Translations under genes and position numbers: made by a program
Assembly: GCA_008330645.1 (NCBI GenBank)
Contig: VLTN01000018.1
Coordinates: 62,001-126,000 of the forward strand
From: Cafeteria roenbergensis
Taxonomy: Eukaryota; Sar; Bigyra; Bicosoecida; Cafeteriaceae
Direction: 5' to 3'
DNA: 64,000 bases
Shown here: positions 38,285 to 48,998 of the stretch, piece by piece
Layout: every line of letters begins with the position of its first letter
Position numbering within the stretch: position 1 is the stretch's first letter
Notes under the pieces: generated by a model
Database searches by the model: none
What the model saw: only the letters and a program-made list of their open reading frames with translations
What the model was told of the DNA's origin: nothing

Positions 38285-41200
38285 TCAATGCCTCGCGCGC
38301 AGCTGCCGCTCCAGCTCCCCCAGACGGCCCTGCACTCGCCGCAAATGCGCAACCGCGTCGCTCGACTCGAGAGACGCCGACGACTGCCCGAGGGCTCCGA
38401 GCTGCCCCCCTCCAGCCGACCAGCCCCCCGTCGTGCCCAGCGCCGACGCGCTCATGTCCTGCTGGCCGTGCCCCCAAGACGCGTCGCCTGCGCCCCCCGC
38501 AGCCGACGTCGCGGACAGCGTCAGCGAGTCGGGGGACCGCCCCCCCGCCCCCCTCGCGGCAACAACGCCCGCCTTACCCCACGCGGTGCCATCGCCCCCC
38601 AAAACGTCTTGGGAGTCGCTCAGCACGGTCAGCTCGACGTCCTCGGTCGCAAGGCTGTCCGCCACGGAGACATCGTCTATCCGGCCGCTGCGCGTCGCTC
38701 TGCGTGTCCCCGGCTGTGCCGGCTGCCGTGCCCGCCCCACAGCCGCACCACGCCGGAGAGCATCCACCCGCCCTCGCGGCTGGGACGCGAACGACCCCAT
38801 GGAGTCCTCCGCCCAGCTGCGTCCAGTCGGAGCTCGTGACGACTTCGCATCGCGCCCCGACGATAGCCGGCCGGCAGGTTCCCGCGATTGGGCGCGGGCA
38901 GCTCGCTTCCCCGCTGACTTGGACGACGCAGTCCGCCGCGGTGCGGCCTTGCTGGCCGCTCGGCCGCCCTGCGCAGGGCTGGCCGCGCGCCGGGAGGCAA
39001 GGCGCCTGCTCGGCCGAGCGGAGGTGGCAGACGCGCTGCGCAGGCGACGGCCAGCGGAGCCTGCCGAGGAGGCTCGCTTCAGCGGGCGGCGCAGCGACGG
39101 CGACGGCGACGGCGACGGCGGGGCCGCGCCCACTGGTGAGAGAACCACGCTGCGCGCCGACGCCGAGGCGGCCGACCTCATCGAGCGCGCGGATCGGGCC
39201 CCCACGGACCGAGCGCGAGATGGGCGGGCGCTGGAGACGCGCTTGGGCCGTCCAGGGCGCGATGCCGGCGACGCCTTTGATGGGGTCTTGCTCGGCCTGG
39301 CCCCGCCGTCGCTGGCCCTCGCAGCGGCCGGGCCGGCGGCCGAGCGGGACCGCGACCGCGACTGCAACCGAGACCGAGACGTGGCTGGCCGCTCGCTCGC
39401 CGAGCGACGCATGCGACGGGGCGGCGAGCGCAGAGCTGCCCGGGACGCTGGCTTGGGGAGAGCGCCGGCGCCCCGGCTGCGGCTGGTGGGCGATCCGGAC
39501 GCCGGGCGCCTGCGCGGCCGAGCCGACGCTTGGCTGCCCGCCTCCGAGCCATCAGCCGCCCGCTGCGCGTCGGGCCGGCCGTGCCGAGAGTTGCTCGCCC
39601 AGTCCCCGGGGAGGGGCGCTCCCCAGGCGGCAGCCTCCCACGCGTCGGCGCTGTGGCCGCGGCTCTGCCGCCGGGGGGGCGATCTGCTCCGAAGGCGAGG
39701 GGACGTGACCGCCTCTGGGCTGGGTCGCTGGAGCGCCAGCCGCGACGCTGGGGACGTCAGGGTGGCGAGGACGCGCGCGGACGACGACGCCGTGTCGGCC
39801 AGAAGAGAGGCCGACGGCTGGTCGACGCTGGTGTTGGCGCTCTCCCACGCGCGGCGCAGCGCGTCCGAGGACGCGCGCGCAGGGCCAGCAACCGCTGCGT
39901 CGGGAGTCGCTCGGCGTCCGTGGGCCGGCGGCCCTCGGCGGGGCGTGTGCCCGCCAGAGGATGTCAGGTCCAACGCGGAGGAGCAGACCGACGCGTCCTC
40001 GCTGTGCTGGCGGCGGTGCGGAGCGCCCTCGCTGTCCGCGGCGCGGCGCCGCAGGTGGCTGCGCCCGGGCGTGGCGCCGGCGCCCTCCGCCGCTGCCGCC
40101 TGCGCGCTTGGCGTGCGAGCGGCGCCTTCCCCCGAGGAGGAGTCGTAGATGCCCGCCCACTCGGAGAGCGGCCTGGAGGACGGTGCAGCGGAGGGGGAAC
40201 GGCGGCGGCTGGCAGGGGTGGTGCCCGCTCGGGACGGCCGGGGGAGGGCAGGCGGCTGAACGGCGCTGCCCCGGTACGCAACACCGACGACGTCTGCACC
40301 CGGGGCGGGCCGCGGGGGGCCGTGGCTCCGCCCCGGCTCCGCGAGAGACCCGCCGGGGGGGAAGTCTCCTCCGCTGCTTGCAGCCGGCGAGGCGGGGTTC
40401 GAGCGCCTCACCGCCCAGGAGAGGGAGCGAGCCGGCGTGGCCGAGCTGCGAGCAGCGGCCCGCTCCGGCGTGCGCGCGCTCTCCGCTCTCCGCAGCGCAG
40501 ACCGCACCCGCCTGTCTGGCGAGAGGGAGGCGTCAGCGCGGCCTCTCGGAGAGGGCTCGTGAGCTCTGCCGCCTCCGCCCCGATCCCGCCCAGCGCCTCG
40601 GGACTCCGCCGCCCCCGCCTCGAACAGCCGGCCCGATGCCGCCTCCGGCGGTCCGCCGGTGGGAGACGGCGGCCACGGCGGCCGTATGCGCCGGTACTCG
40701 TCCCCGCGGTCACCGCCCGCTTGCCGCTGGTGCTGCTGGTGCTGCGGGCGCTGCCAATCGGCGCCGAGGTCGAGGGGCAGCGCTTGCACGTGCGCCCGCG
40801 CCGCGCGGGCGATGTGAGCCCTCATACCGGACCGCGCCTCCAAGTCCGCCACCGCCACGTCGCGCTCCCGCACCATGGCCATCGCTCGGGAGGCGTACTG
40901 CGCCTGGGCGCCGAGCCTCTCCCTCAGGGACTGCCGCTCCTCGCGCAGCCGCGCTGCCGTGCGCTGCGCGTCGCGGCTCTGCTTGCGCAGCGCGTCAAGC
41001 TCGGCCTCGACGTGCTTGTCCCGCCTGGCGTCGTGGCGAGCCAGCCTCCCCTTGAGCGACGCCGCTTCGGCCTCGGCGTCCCTGGCCGCCGCGCTTGCCC
41101 TTGCAGCCTGCGCCTCCGCGTCGCTGCCTCGCCGCCTCGCCTCGTCCCTCTCGCCCCGCAGCCGCCGCACCGCTGCCCGGAGCTTCTGCCGCTCCGCCGC

Positions 41201-43641
41201 CGACGCCGCGCCGCCGCGCCGCTCGGTCCGCTCCGCTGCCATCAGCTCGTCCTTGAGGTCAGACGCCTCGCCCTCCGCGAGCGCCGCGCGCCGCTGGGCT
41301 GCCGCCAAGTCCGCGGCCAGGCGCGACGCTGCTGCGGCAAGCAGCGGAACGCTCGTCACCAGCCCCGGCAGAGCCACCCACTTCGACCCCACGCCGTCTG
41401 CCTCCCGCTGCATGCGCCTGGCCACCGCCTGCACCGTCTGGCTGCGCTCCGCCTCCGCCTCTGCCTCCGCCTCGTCATCCCGCCCATCCGCCTCGAGCGC
41501 CTCCGCCGTCGCCCGCACGCCGCCGGCCCTCCCCGTCGCACCACCGGAAGCACCGGCCCCGGAGGCTGCGCTGCCGCGATCGACCCCCGCTGCGACGGCG
41601 GCTCCCTCGCTTGACGCGGCCACCCCGCCAACTCCCAGCCGGCGTTTCGACTCCGTCACACCCGCGTCCCTCACCCACTGCAGCGCCGCATCCGCTGCCG
41701 GCGTGGCCCCGGACGCCACCGCCACCACCGACTCCGACCATCGAAGATCCGTGCGAAACCGCTTCAGCCTGGAGGCGGCCTCTGCTGCCGCGGCATGGGC
41801 CGTCCTCGACTCCTGCAGAGCTGCCTCCAGCTCTGCCAGCCTTGCTTCGCGCTCCCTGCGCTCCTCCTTTGTGTGCAGAGCCACTTCCATCCTCACTTCG
41901 CCCTCGATGCGGCGGCGCAGGCGCTGCTCCAAGTCCTCGATTCCGAGCCGCGGCGGCTGCGGCTGCGGCTGCGGCTGTGCCTGGCTCGCGAGGCCGTCCT
42001 GATCGGCCCCGCCATGGTGCCCGGCCCCGGCCGAGGCGGCGCGCCCGTCGCTGCAGGCGCTGCCTGCCCCCGTGCCGCGTGGTCCTGCTAGCCTGGCGCG
42101 TGCCGCCTCCCGCAGCGCCTCCTCCTGCGCCAGCGCGGGCCCTGTGATCCTGGGACCAGGTCGCAGCCCCTCGACCCCCATGGTCACGCCCGCGGGGCCG
42201 AGGAGGCTGTCCTCTGCCGCCCTGTACCTGGCAAGCAGGTCCTCCGCGCGCCGCCACCGCCTCTCCTCGCGCCTGGCCGCCACCTCCGCCGCCTCGGCCT
42301 TGGTCGTGGCCTCCTCCAGCTTTCGCTTGCCGGCCTTCAAGTCCTCTGCCTGCTGCGTGATGGTCCCGAGAAGCTCTGCCTGGACTGCTTCCAGCTCTGC
42401 CGTCGCTGCCGCCCGCTGCTCTGCCGCAGCGCGGGCGGTTTCAGCCGCCTGCATCCTGCCTTGCGCCTCGGCGGCCTGCGGGTCGGGAAGCACGACGGAG
42501 CGCGAAGCGGGGGCGGTAAGCGAGGGGCGGCGGGGGGCAGCGGGGGGCGGCGGGGGGGGCAGTGGCAAGGGGGTTGCTTGCCCGCAGACCAGAGCAAGAG
42601 CGGCTTCCAGGCGCCGGCTCGGATGGAAGGAGCCTCACAGCTGTTGCAGCCTCGGAGGCGGACCTGAGGGCCCTGTCACGCTCCTGCCGCAACGCCGCCT
42701 CGCGCCTCTCGCTGGCCTCCGCGTCCGCGATCGACGCTGCGCCCTTGCGGAGCCGCTCGCGGAGCTCGGCGATACGATCCTCCGCCGCCTCCGCATGCTC
42801 CAGCAAGGCCTCCTTCTCGCGCTTCAGCTGGGCCGCCGCTCCCTCGCTCGCCTGAAGCTTGGCTCGAGCCGCGGCCAGCTCCACCTTGAGCGTCTCAGCC
42901 GCGGCCGCGCGGCGCCGCAGCCCTGCCACGTCTGTCTCTGCGGCCTCCGCCCTCTGCTCAGCACGCTTCTGGGCCTCGGTGGCCGCGTCCCTCGCGCGGC
43001 ACACGGCCTCGAGGCGCCTCCTCATCGCTGACACCGCGCCGCCCCGCTTCTGCTCGGCGTCCTCGCGCTCCTTCGAGGCAGTGCGCGCCTCGTGCAGCAG
43101 CCCCCGCAGCCTGTCGCGCTCGGCCTCGACGCTTGCCTTCTCGGCGTTTACCTGGCGGGCGAAGGCACGCGCCCTGCGAACCTCCGCGGCTGCCGCCTCG
43201 GCCGCGGCGCTCTGGGCGTCCAAGTCAGCCTGCAGCGAGGCAAACTGCGCAGCACAGACCAAAGCGCAGAATCGGGGCGCCACGGAAACCAGGACAGCAC
43301 ATCGTTGCAGCAGCGCGTGGGCGTGGTTGTGCGATCCGCACGGCGTGGGGAGCGCGGCAGCAGGCCGTGAAGCAGCAGCGCCGTCGCCGTTGGGCAACTG
43401 CTCGCGCACCCCGACCCACCTCTGCCCCGGCCACGTCCTCCTCCTCAGCGCGCTGCAACTGCTCCATTAAGGCCGCCACCTGGGCCTTGGTGCTGCGAAG
43501 CTCTCGCGCCAGCTCCAGTGCCTCCGCTGGCTTGTCTTGCGACTGCACGCTCTCATAGTCGCCGAGCTTTCGACAGATTCGGCCCAGCGTCCGGAGCAGG
43601 GCAGCCCCCCCGGACGGCTCCCCTCGGCCCGCGGCTGCCAT
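38285..43641 (-). CDS. Large coiled-coil protein with basic Ser/Arg-rich C-terminal half
   Basis: Exons 43641..43420, 43244..42639 and 42475..38285 (all phase 0) give 1,672 aa. The first 600-700 residues are heptad-rich Ala/Glu/Arg coiled coil (for example ELRSTKAQVAALMEQLQRAE, AAARAKLQASEGAAAQLKRE, AEEVAARREERRWRRAE-like stretches) with a short break. From about residue 800 the chain is Ser/Pro/Arg/Ala-rich, strongly basic and probably disordered, with RS-like patches such as SRSRLQSRSRSRSA and TPSKASPASRPGRPKR. No enzymatic domain is visible. The shape suits a cytoskeletal, centrosomal or nuclear scaffold, but I cannot name the family. The second intron carries G/C homopolymer runs upstream of its acceptor (about 42530-42562). 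Confidence 0.75.
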
Positions 43642-44242
43642 CGGGCCCGGTGCGGCTGGTCAGCGGCCCCGGGGGCGCGGGCGAGGGTGCGCGGGTGTGG
43701 CTCTGCCGCCACTAACGGCCGCAACGACCGGCTTGCGTTTCAATTGTGATTGATGTGTGTGTCGCTTCCTTTCCGGCCTCGCGCTCGCGACCCCGCTGTT
43801 ATGGCTTCCTCGGCACCTTGGGCATCGCTACTGGTTCCCTGCTAGGCGTGTTGCCCGCGCGCACCTTTCGCTTTGCTGGAGCCGGCCGCACTGCCAGGCC
43901 TTGCACGCGGGAGAGCCGAAAGCATTTGCGGCCTCGAGGCCGTAGTCGCAGGCCAATGGCGTGGCCAGAGCAGCCCCATGCCAGGGGCGGCGCCGCTTTG
44001 TCGTGGCGACAGCACGCCCGCAGTTCGCGTTCGCCGTCGCTGTGCGTCCGGAGCGGGCAGGCTCTGCCAGCGGTCGGCGATGCGCGGAAACGTCGGGCGC
44101 ACCGCGGCGTAGTCCGTCTCCCTCAGAGCCCGCGGCCGCGGCCGGACCGAGGAGGTCTCGACCCTCAAGCCGTGGTGGCGACTCGGCACTCCCTCTTCGG
44201 CTGCCTGAGCGCTCCCCGGCCTGGGTTTGCGAGCGCACGACG
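43642..44242. promoter_or_regulatory. Divergent upstream region, coiled-coil gene (-) / syntaxin (+)
   Basis: 601 bp between start codons. A comparatively AT-rich patch lies at about 43735-43775 (tttcaattgtgattgatg), roughly 100 nt upstream of the coiled-coil start. A + strand frame continuous with the syntaxin gene crosses part of it but is Arg-rich and unconserved. Confidence 0.3.
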
Positions 44243-45403
44243 ATGGACTCGGGGGATGCGCTGCACAGCGCCGTTCAGCGCCACCGTGCGAGGTACGCCA
44301 AGGGCGCAGCGCCCAAGGGGTTCTCGGTTCCTCGCTCCGAGGACCATGCCCGGCTGGAGGCGGTCTTTCGGGAGATCGGCGTCAAGCTCTCGCACTGCCA
44401 GGCTCTGACGAGGAAAATGCAGTCGGCCGCCAAGCAGCGCAGCCTCTTCGCTGACCGCGGGGCCGAGATCAACCTGCAGTCTGCCACGGTGAAGCGGACG
44501 CTTGCCGAGGCAGAGGCGGAGCTGAACGCCGTGTCGGCGGCGTCGGCGCAGTCCTTCGGCCGGGGCTCGGCCCCTCACCGGCACTGGGAGGCGGTCTGCC
44601 GCGTGTTTGCGGAGGCCATGGTGCAGGTCGCGACTGCGCAAAAGTCTGCGTTGCGGGCGCGGCTCGTCACGGTGCAGGAGCGGGCGGCACTGGCATCGCG
44701 CCCGGGCGGCTCCATCGTCACCGGCTCGTGGGTCGCCCCCGCGGGCATTGAAAAGGCGGCTGCGCAGCTGCGGGCGCGGCCCACCCGTACGGGCTCGCCG
44801 TCTTCTGGGCCGGGATCGCGCGCGGGCACTCCGACAAGTGCGGCGGCGGCTGCGGCCGACGCTCCGGTTTCGAACCCGTTTCTGTCAGGAGTGGCACCGG
44901 GCAGCCAGGCGGCAGGGCAGGGGGTCCGCCACAGAGGCGGGGCGCACTCGGGCGCTGGCGCCGCTGCGCGCGGGAGCTCTCCCCTCGTGGCGGCAGGGGC
45001 GCGCGCCGGCTCTTCCGGTCGCGGATTCGGCGGTGGCGAGGGTCTGACCCCTGGATCGGCGAGGGGCAGGCGCGGCGGTGGAAGATCCCTCTTCAGCCAG
45101 CAGCAGCAGTCGGCCGCTGTGCACCGTCGCGCTGTGACCCGTCAGCGCGACGCTGAGGCTGTCGAGCGCGCCGTGGTGGAGGTCGGCCAGGTCGTCCAGC
45201 AGATGGCCCACCTGGTCGAGTCCCAGGGCGAAGCGGTGGAGCGAATCGACTCGCACATTTCGGAATCCAAGGAGGACCTGTGGGCGGCCCAGCAGGAGCT
45301 GAGCCAGCTGCTGGGCATTGTGTCGAGGAACCGCCCCATTCTCATCGCGATGCTCATAGTCACTGCAGTCGTGCTCGTGACCATGATGTTGTTGGGGTCG
45401 TGA
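44243..45403 (+). CDS. STX5: Qa-SNARE, syntaxin-5/Sed5-like
   Basis: 386 aa, single exon. Predicted Golgi/ER-Golgi t-SNARE. An N-terminal helical region (about 35-150) resembles the Habc bundle, followed by a Gly/Ala/Ser-rich linker (about 175-285). The SNARE motif spans about 291-359, with AVERAVVEVGQVVQQMAHLV, the zero-layer Gln near 327 in ESQGEAVERIDSHI, and AAQQELSQLLGIVSRNRP. A C-terminal anchor helix (LIAMLIVTAVVLVTMMLL) ends three residues before the stop, the usual tail-anchored design. Placement with syntaxin-5 rests on the RID motif and the NRP-like approach to the anchor; syntaxin-16 or -18 types look less likely. It partners Qb, Qc and R-SNAREs in membrane fusion. Confidence 0.82.
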   Translation: MDSGDALHSAVQRHRARYAKGAAPKGFSVPRSEDHARLEAVFREIGVKLSHCQALTRKMQSAAKQRSLFADRGAEINLQSATVKRTLAEAEAELNAVSAASAQSFGRGSAPHRHWEAVCRVFAEAMVQVATAQKSALRARLVTVQERAALASRPGGSIVTGSWVAPAGIEKAAAQLRARPTRTGSPSSGPGSRAGTPTSAAAAAADAPVSNPFLSGVAPGSQAAGQGVRHRGGAHSGAGAAARGSSPLVAAGARAGSSGRGFGGGEGLTPGSARGRRGGGRSLFSQQQQSAAVHRRAVTRQRDAEAVERAVVEVGQVVQQMAHLVESQGEAVERIDSHISESKEDLWAAQQELSQLLGIVSRNRPILIAMLIVTAVVLVTMMLLGS

Positions 45404-45607
45404 CGGCGTGCCCCCAGAGATAGCGCGCCGGCCATGGGCGGCACTCGCGATGCGTGCGCGGGGCGACGGTTCGACAATATTCGGCGCCTCTGCACCAATC
45501 GCGCGCGCCCGCCTCCCCGCACATGCACCACTCCCTTCGGCGGCTTCGCCAAACAGCCGGGCGCCACCAGCGCGAGCCACCACTCATTGGGCTATCGGCA
45601 TCCTGCC

Positions 45608-46629
45608 ATGGCCGTGACCCCTGACGAGGTTCGCGCGGTGGAGGAGGAAATCGCGCTGCGCGTCAAGGAGTTCGACCCGACCGCAGCAGAGGTGAGCTCA
45701 CCGCCCGTGCCCCGAGCCGCCTCGAGGCGAGCACGCGGAGGCACTGGGGCTGGCTTGCAGCGACTCCGTGGCTGGCGCCCGGTCTTGGGGGAGGGCAGGG
45801 AAGGGGGAGGGGATGACTCGCTGGCTTTGCCGCCGTTTTTTTGCTCGCGGGCAGCGTCGGCCGACTCCCTGCCTGCAAGCGGGCGCGCGTTTGCTCCGGA
45901 GCTCCCTCCCTCACCCGCCCATCATACGTGCACAGGCATTGCGGGCCACGGCTCGCGACCGGGCACTCGACGCAGCGGCCAGGGCGGACGCTCAATTGAA
46001 CCTTGCGGGCCAGCTCGCGTTCGCTGGCGATGACGCTGACATTGCGGAGGCAGTGAAGCTGCTGGACGGTGAGGCCTCACGCCCGCCCGCGGTGCACATG
46101 CGCGCAGCTCCTCCTGCGCAGCGCAGTGCGCTCGGGCCCGTCTCGCTTTTCGGAATTTCGTGTTGAGCCTCGCTCTTGTTGTTGTCTGCTCCAGGGTTCG
46201 CTGCTGCCACTTCCGCTGGCCCCGTCCCCCGCAGCGATTAACACGCGTCACATGCCGGAGGATGACCACGCCGAGTGCCTGTTCCTGCGCGCCGTGGGGC
46301 TGATGCGCCTGGGGCGCCACTCCGAGTGCCGCGAAGCGCTCCGGGAGCTGACCGACCGCCACCCCGCCTTCATGCGCGGCGTGGCCCTCAGGGACGTGTT
46401 TGCGGCGCACGTTGCAGTGCAAGGTCGCGCCGGCCTTGCTATCGTCATCGGGGGCGCCATCGCGCTCGGCCTCGCGGCGTGGTGGTTCTGGCCTCGCGGG
46501 GGGGTGACTTCGGACGCGCCGGCGGCCGACGCAGCGGCAGGGCGTAGGTACACCGGCGGATACTCTCACCGGCCCTCGTCGGGCTTGCGGGGCGGGGGCT
46601 ACAGCTTCGGCTCGCCCCTTCGCCGCTGA
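45608..46629 (+). CDS. FIS1: FIS1-like tail-anchored TPR protein with an extended C terminus
   Basis: Exons 45608..45691, 45936..46068 and 46235..46629 give 203 aa; phases 0 and 1 agree. The last acceptor is the cag at 46232-46234, because the earlier cag at 46192-46194 would lead quickly to a stop. The TPR-like helical body reads LNLAGQLAFAGD, AEAVKLLD, then DDHAECLFLRAVGLMRLGRH and SECREALRELTDRHPAF. This is followed by GRAGLAIVIGGAIALGLAAW, the membrane anchor at about 137-158. FIS1 sits in the outer mitochondrial and peroxisomal membranes and recruits fission machinery. Oddity: about 45 residues rich in Gly, Ser, Arg and Tyr follow the anchor, whereas canonical FIS1 ends within a few residues. 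Confidence 0.75.
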
Positions 46630-46989
46630 GCCGCACGCGGCGCCGCGGCGCCGCCCTGGGGGTGCCTGCTGCGTCAGGCAGCGGTTTCGCCCCACGAGCG
46701 ACGCCGCACGCGCAATGCCCCGGGACGTGTGCGTGCATGAGTGCGCCTGCGAGCGCGCTGCGTGGCGCCAAGTGCTGAGACTTGGTGACTGCGCGGCCGC
46801 GGGGCGGTGTGGGGCAGCCCTGCCCGCGAGTGGCCGGGAAGCCGCCCGCCCAATGCGTACGGGCGACGCGCAGCGAGCCCACCCTGCCACACACAGCTGC
46901 GCCGCACAGGCCAAGATGGGCACTGCGGCAGCCAGCGACAAACACGGGCGGCCGGTGGCAGGCGCAGAGGGGGCGTTCGCGCGGTCGCG
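46630..46989. other. Convergent intergenic stretch
   Basis: 360 bp between the ends of FIS1-like (+) and the UBA protein (-). Nothing recognised. Confidence 0.4.
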
Positions 46990-48863
46990 TCACGAGGGCC
47001 AACCCCCCCCCGTGAATGACGGCATGAGGGAGGAAGCCACCCGCTGCACGGGCGACATATACGAGTCGCTCCTCCCTGCCGCGGCGCCGGCGGTGATGGA
47101 GCCGCGAGAGGGTTCCGCGCCGAGGCTCGAGCCGCCGGCAGCGGCAGCCGCTGACGATGCCGACGAGGAGGACGAGGAGGAGGACGAGGAGGAGGAAGGA
47201 GGCACGCCTGCGCGCGGGGCGCCAGCGGGCGGCGTCAAGGCGGAGCTCGGAGCCGCGCCCCTCCCGGCCGAGACGACGGCCACGAGGTCTGCCACCGGGT
47301 CCACGCTCTCGGGGGCAGTCGCAAGCTGTACGCCGGCGGCGTCCTCCGGGTCGAGCGCCGTCACGACGACAAAGTACATACAGCCCGGCACCCGCGCGTC
47401 GGGGGGCACCTCCGTCGCGTTGTTCCCCAGGCGCCAGCGCTTGGGGTTGAGCGCCGCCGCCCTGTAGACGACGAAGCACCCATGCGCCTCCCTTGCCGCC
47501 ACCACGGCGCAGTCCGTGCACACGCGGAAGCCCTGCCTGTGCAGCCACCTGGGGGCGAAGCCGCCGAACACGAGCGATCGACTCACGCACACGTACACGT
47601 TGCAGTAGTCGGTGGTCTCGAACTCCACTGCGAGCGAGTCGGGGCCCGCGCCGGCCTCGCGGGCCTCCACAGAGCTGGCCGAGAGGCGCAGCAGCGTGCC
47701 CCCGACGAGCCGCTTTGGGAGGAACCCCAGGGTGACGTTGGCGCTGGCCGGGGTGCCGACGTCCGCGATGTGGGCTGACTCCCCGGTGCCGGCCGGGCGG
47801 GCCGCGCACGACGCCATGGTGGCCCCGTGGCCCGCCACGCTGAAGACTGCGACGGGCTTGGCCTGCCTTGCGTCGGCAGGGGAGCAGTCCAGAAGCGAGA
47901 GTGCGGCTCTGCCGCTCTCCGAGAGACGAAGGTCTGGGTCACTGGTCGCCGCAGCCCCGCCGCCCACCCGTGTGTCGATCGCTCGCGAGTACTTGTCGAC
48001 AATGCGGCGGAAGTGGACGGAGGAGGCAGCCGCCCCGCCCAGGTGCCAGTTGATCGCCCTCTGCCTGTCCCAGCCATTGAGCTCGAGCGCGCCCATGCAG
48101 TAGGGCACGTCCTGGCCCGTGATGTCCAGCATGCCGAGCGCCTTCTCCTGGTGCGCGTCCAGCATGGCCAGCGCAGAGGGTGCGCTGTCGCCGGCAGCTG
48201 CGCCGAGCCGCTCCGCTGCCACGACGCGCGCCGCGTTGCACAGCCGGTTCAGGGGGCCTGCAAGGCAGCCAGAGCGGGCAACGCAAGCAGCAGCGGACGC
48301 AGTCAGGCCGCGCACAGATAGGAGGGGAGGGACTAAGGCAGCAGTGCGCAGCAACAAGCGCGGTTGGGGCTCATGTGCGCAGCGCGACGCGACCCTGCTC
48401 CGGCTGCCCCCGACGACACCCCCCCAAACACAGAGCCAGCAGTACAGCGAGGCGGCAACTCCCAAAGGCCTGCTAGTCGTTCGTCCACCTCTGGAGCGCG
48501 CCCAGCGCTGCCAGGCGGCAGTCTGGTTGCGCTGGAACAAGCCGCCGACTCACCGCGCAGCACGAGCATTGCAGCTCGGGTGGCCGCCTTGCGCTCCAGA
48601 TCGACGACCCGCGTGCGGTAGTCACGGGCGGCCTTCCTTTCGTCCGCTCCGGGCGCTCCCGAGGAGGACGGGGCGGCGCTCAGGGACTCGTGGAGCGCCG
48701 ACTGCCAGGTTTGGAGTTCCGGCGGCCGGCCGAGCGAGTCCGGCCCCCCCGCGTCCACCACCACGGGGTCGTCCTCCTCATCGTCGTCGTCGATGAACTC
48801 ATACGACGCTTGGCTCTCGGCGTCGTCGCCGTAGATGTCGTCGGCGTCCGAGCCGCTGTCCAT
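46990..48863 (-). CDS. UBA-domain protein with a C-terminal beta-rich region
   Basis: Exons 48863..48554 and 48257..46990 (phase 1, gtgag/ttgcag) give 525 aa. The N terminus is acidic (MDSGSDADDIYGDDAES, FIDDDDEEDDP), followed by a short basic helix. Across and after the splice lies an helical segment ending in a UBA-like module at about residues 140-178 (MLDITGQDVPYCMGALELNG, WDRQRAINWHL), which suggests ubiquitin binding. Residues of about 260-395 look like a compact beta-sandwich (LLRLSASSVEAREAG, TDYCNVYVCVSRSLV, PRWLHRQGFRVCTDCAVV, GCFVVYRAAALNPKRW, CMYFVVVTALDPED). This is similar in pattern to small beta domains of carbohydrate-associated proteins, but I cannot name it. A poly-Ser run and disordered tail end the protein. 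The UBA call is moderate; the overall function is unknown. Confidence 0.68.
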
Positions 48864-48998
48864 GCTCGCCGGCGGAGTGCCAAGTTGTCGACAGCACTCT
48901 CGGCCGCCGCCGGCAGAGCCGACGCCGCCAAGTCCGCGCAGCCCTCACAGCGCCGGAAGACAGGCGCGCAGGGCGGAACCGGCGCGCGCAGCGGCGAA
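48864..48998. promoter_or_regulatory. Very short divergent promoter, UBA protein (-) / Fe-ADH-like protein (+)
   Basis: 135 bp between start codons, the tightest head-to-head pair in the window. Both promoters must overlap unless one start is misplaced; a + strand frame in phase with the Fe-ADH-like gene extends further upstream. Confidence 0.4.

Noticed and set aside
37613-42002. Overlapping + strand frames of 375-694 codons opposite the coiled-coil gene
   Set aside because: Arg/Pro/Ala-rich shadows; the - strand has clear heptad structure and consistent splice phases.
46192-46234. Earlier cag acceptor for the last FIS1-like exon
   Set aside because: With the phase left by exon 2 it leads to a stop within 20 codons; the acceptor at 46232-46234 keeps the frame and the TPR sequence.
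48690-48998. Longer N terminus for the Fe-ADH-like gene
   Set aside because: It would overlap the first exon of the divergent UBA gene and reads as unconserved Arg/Ser-rich sequence.
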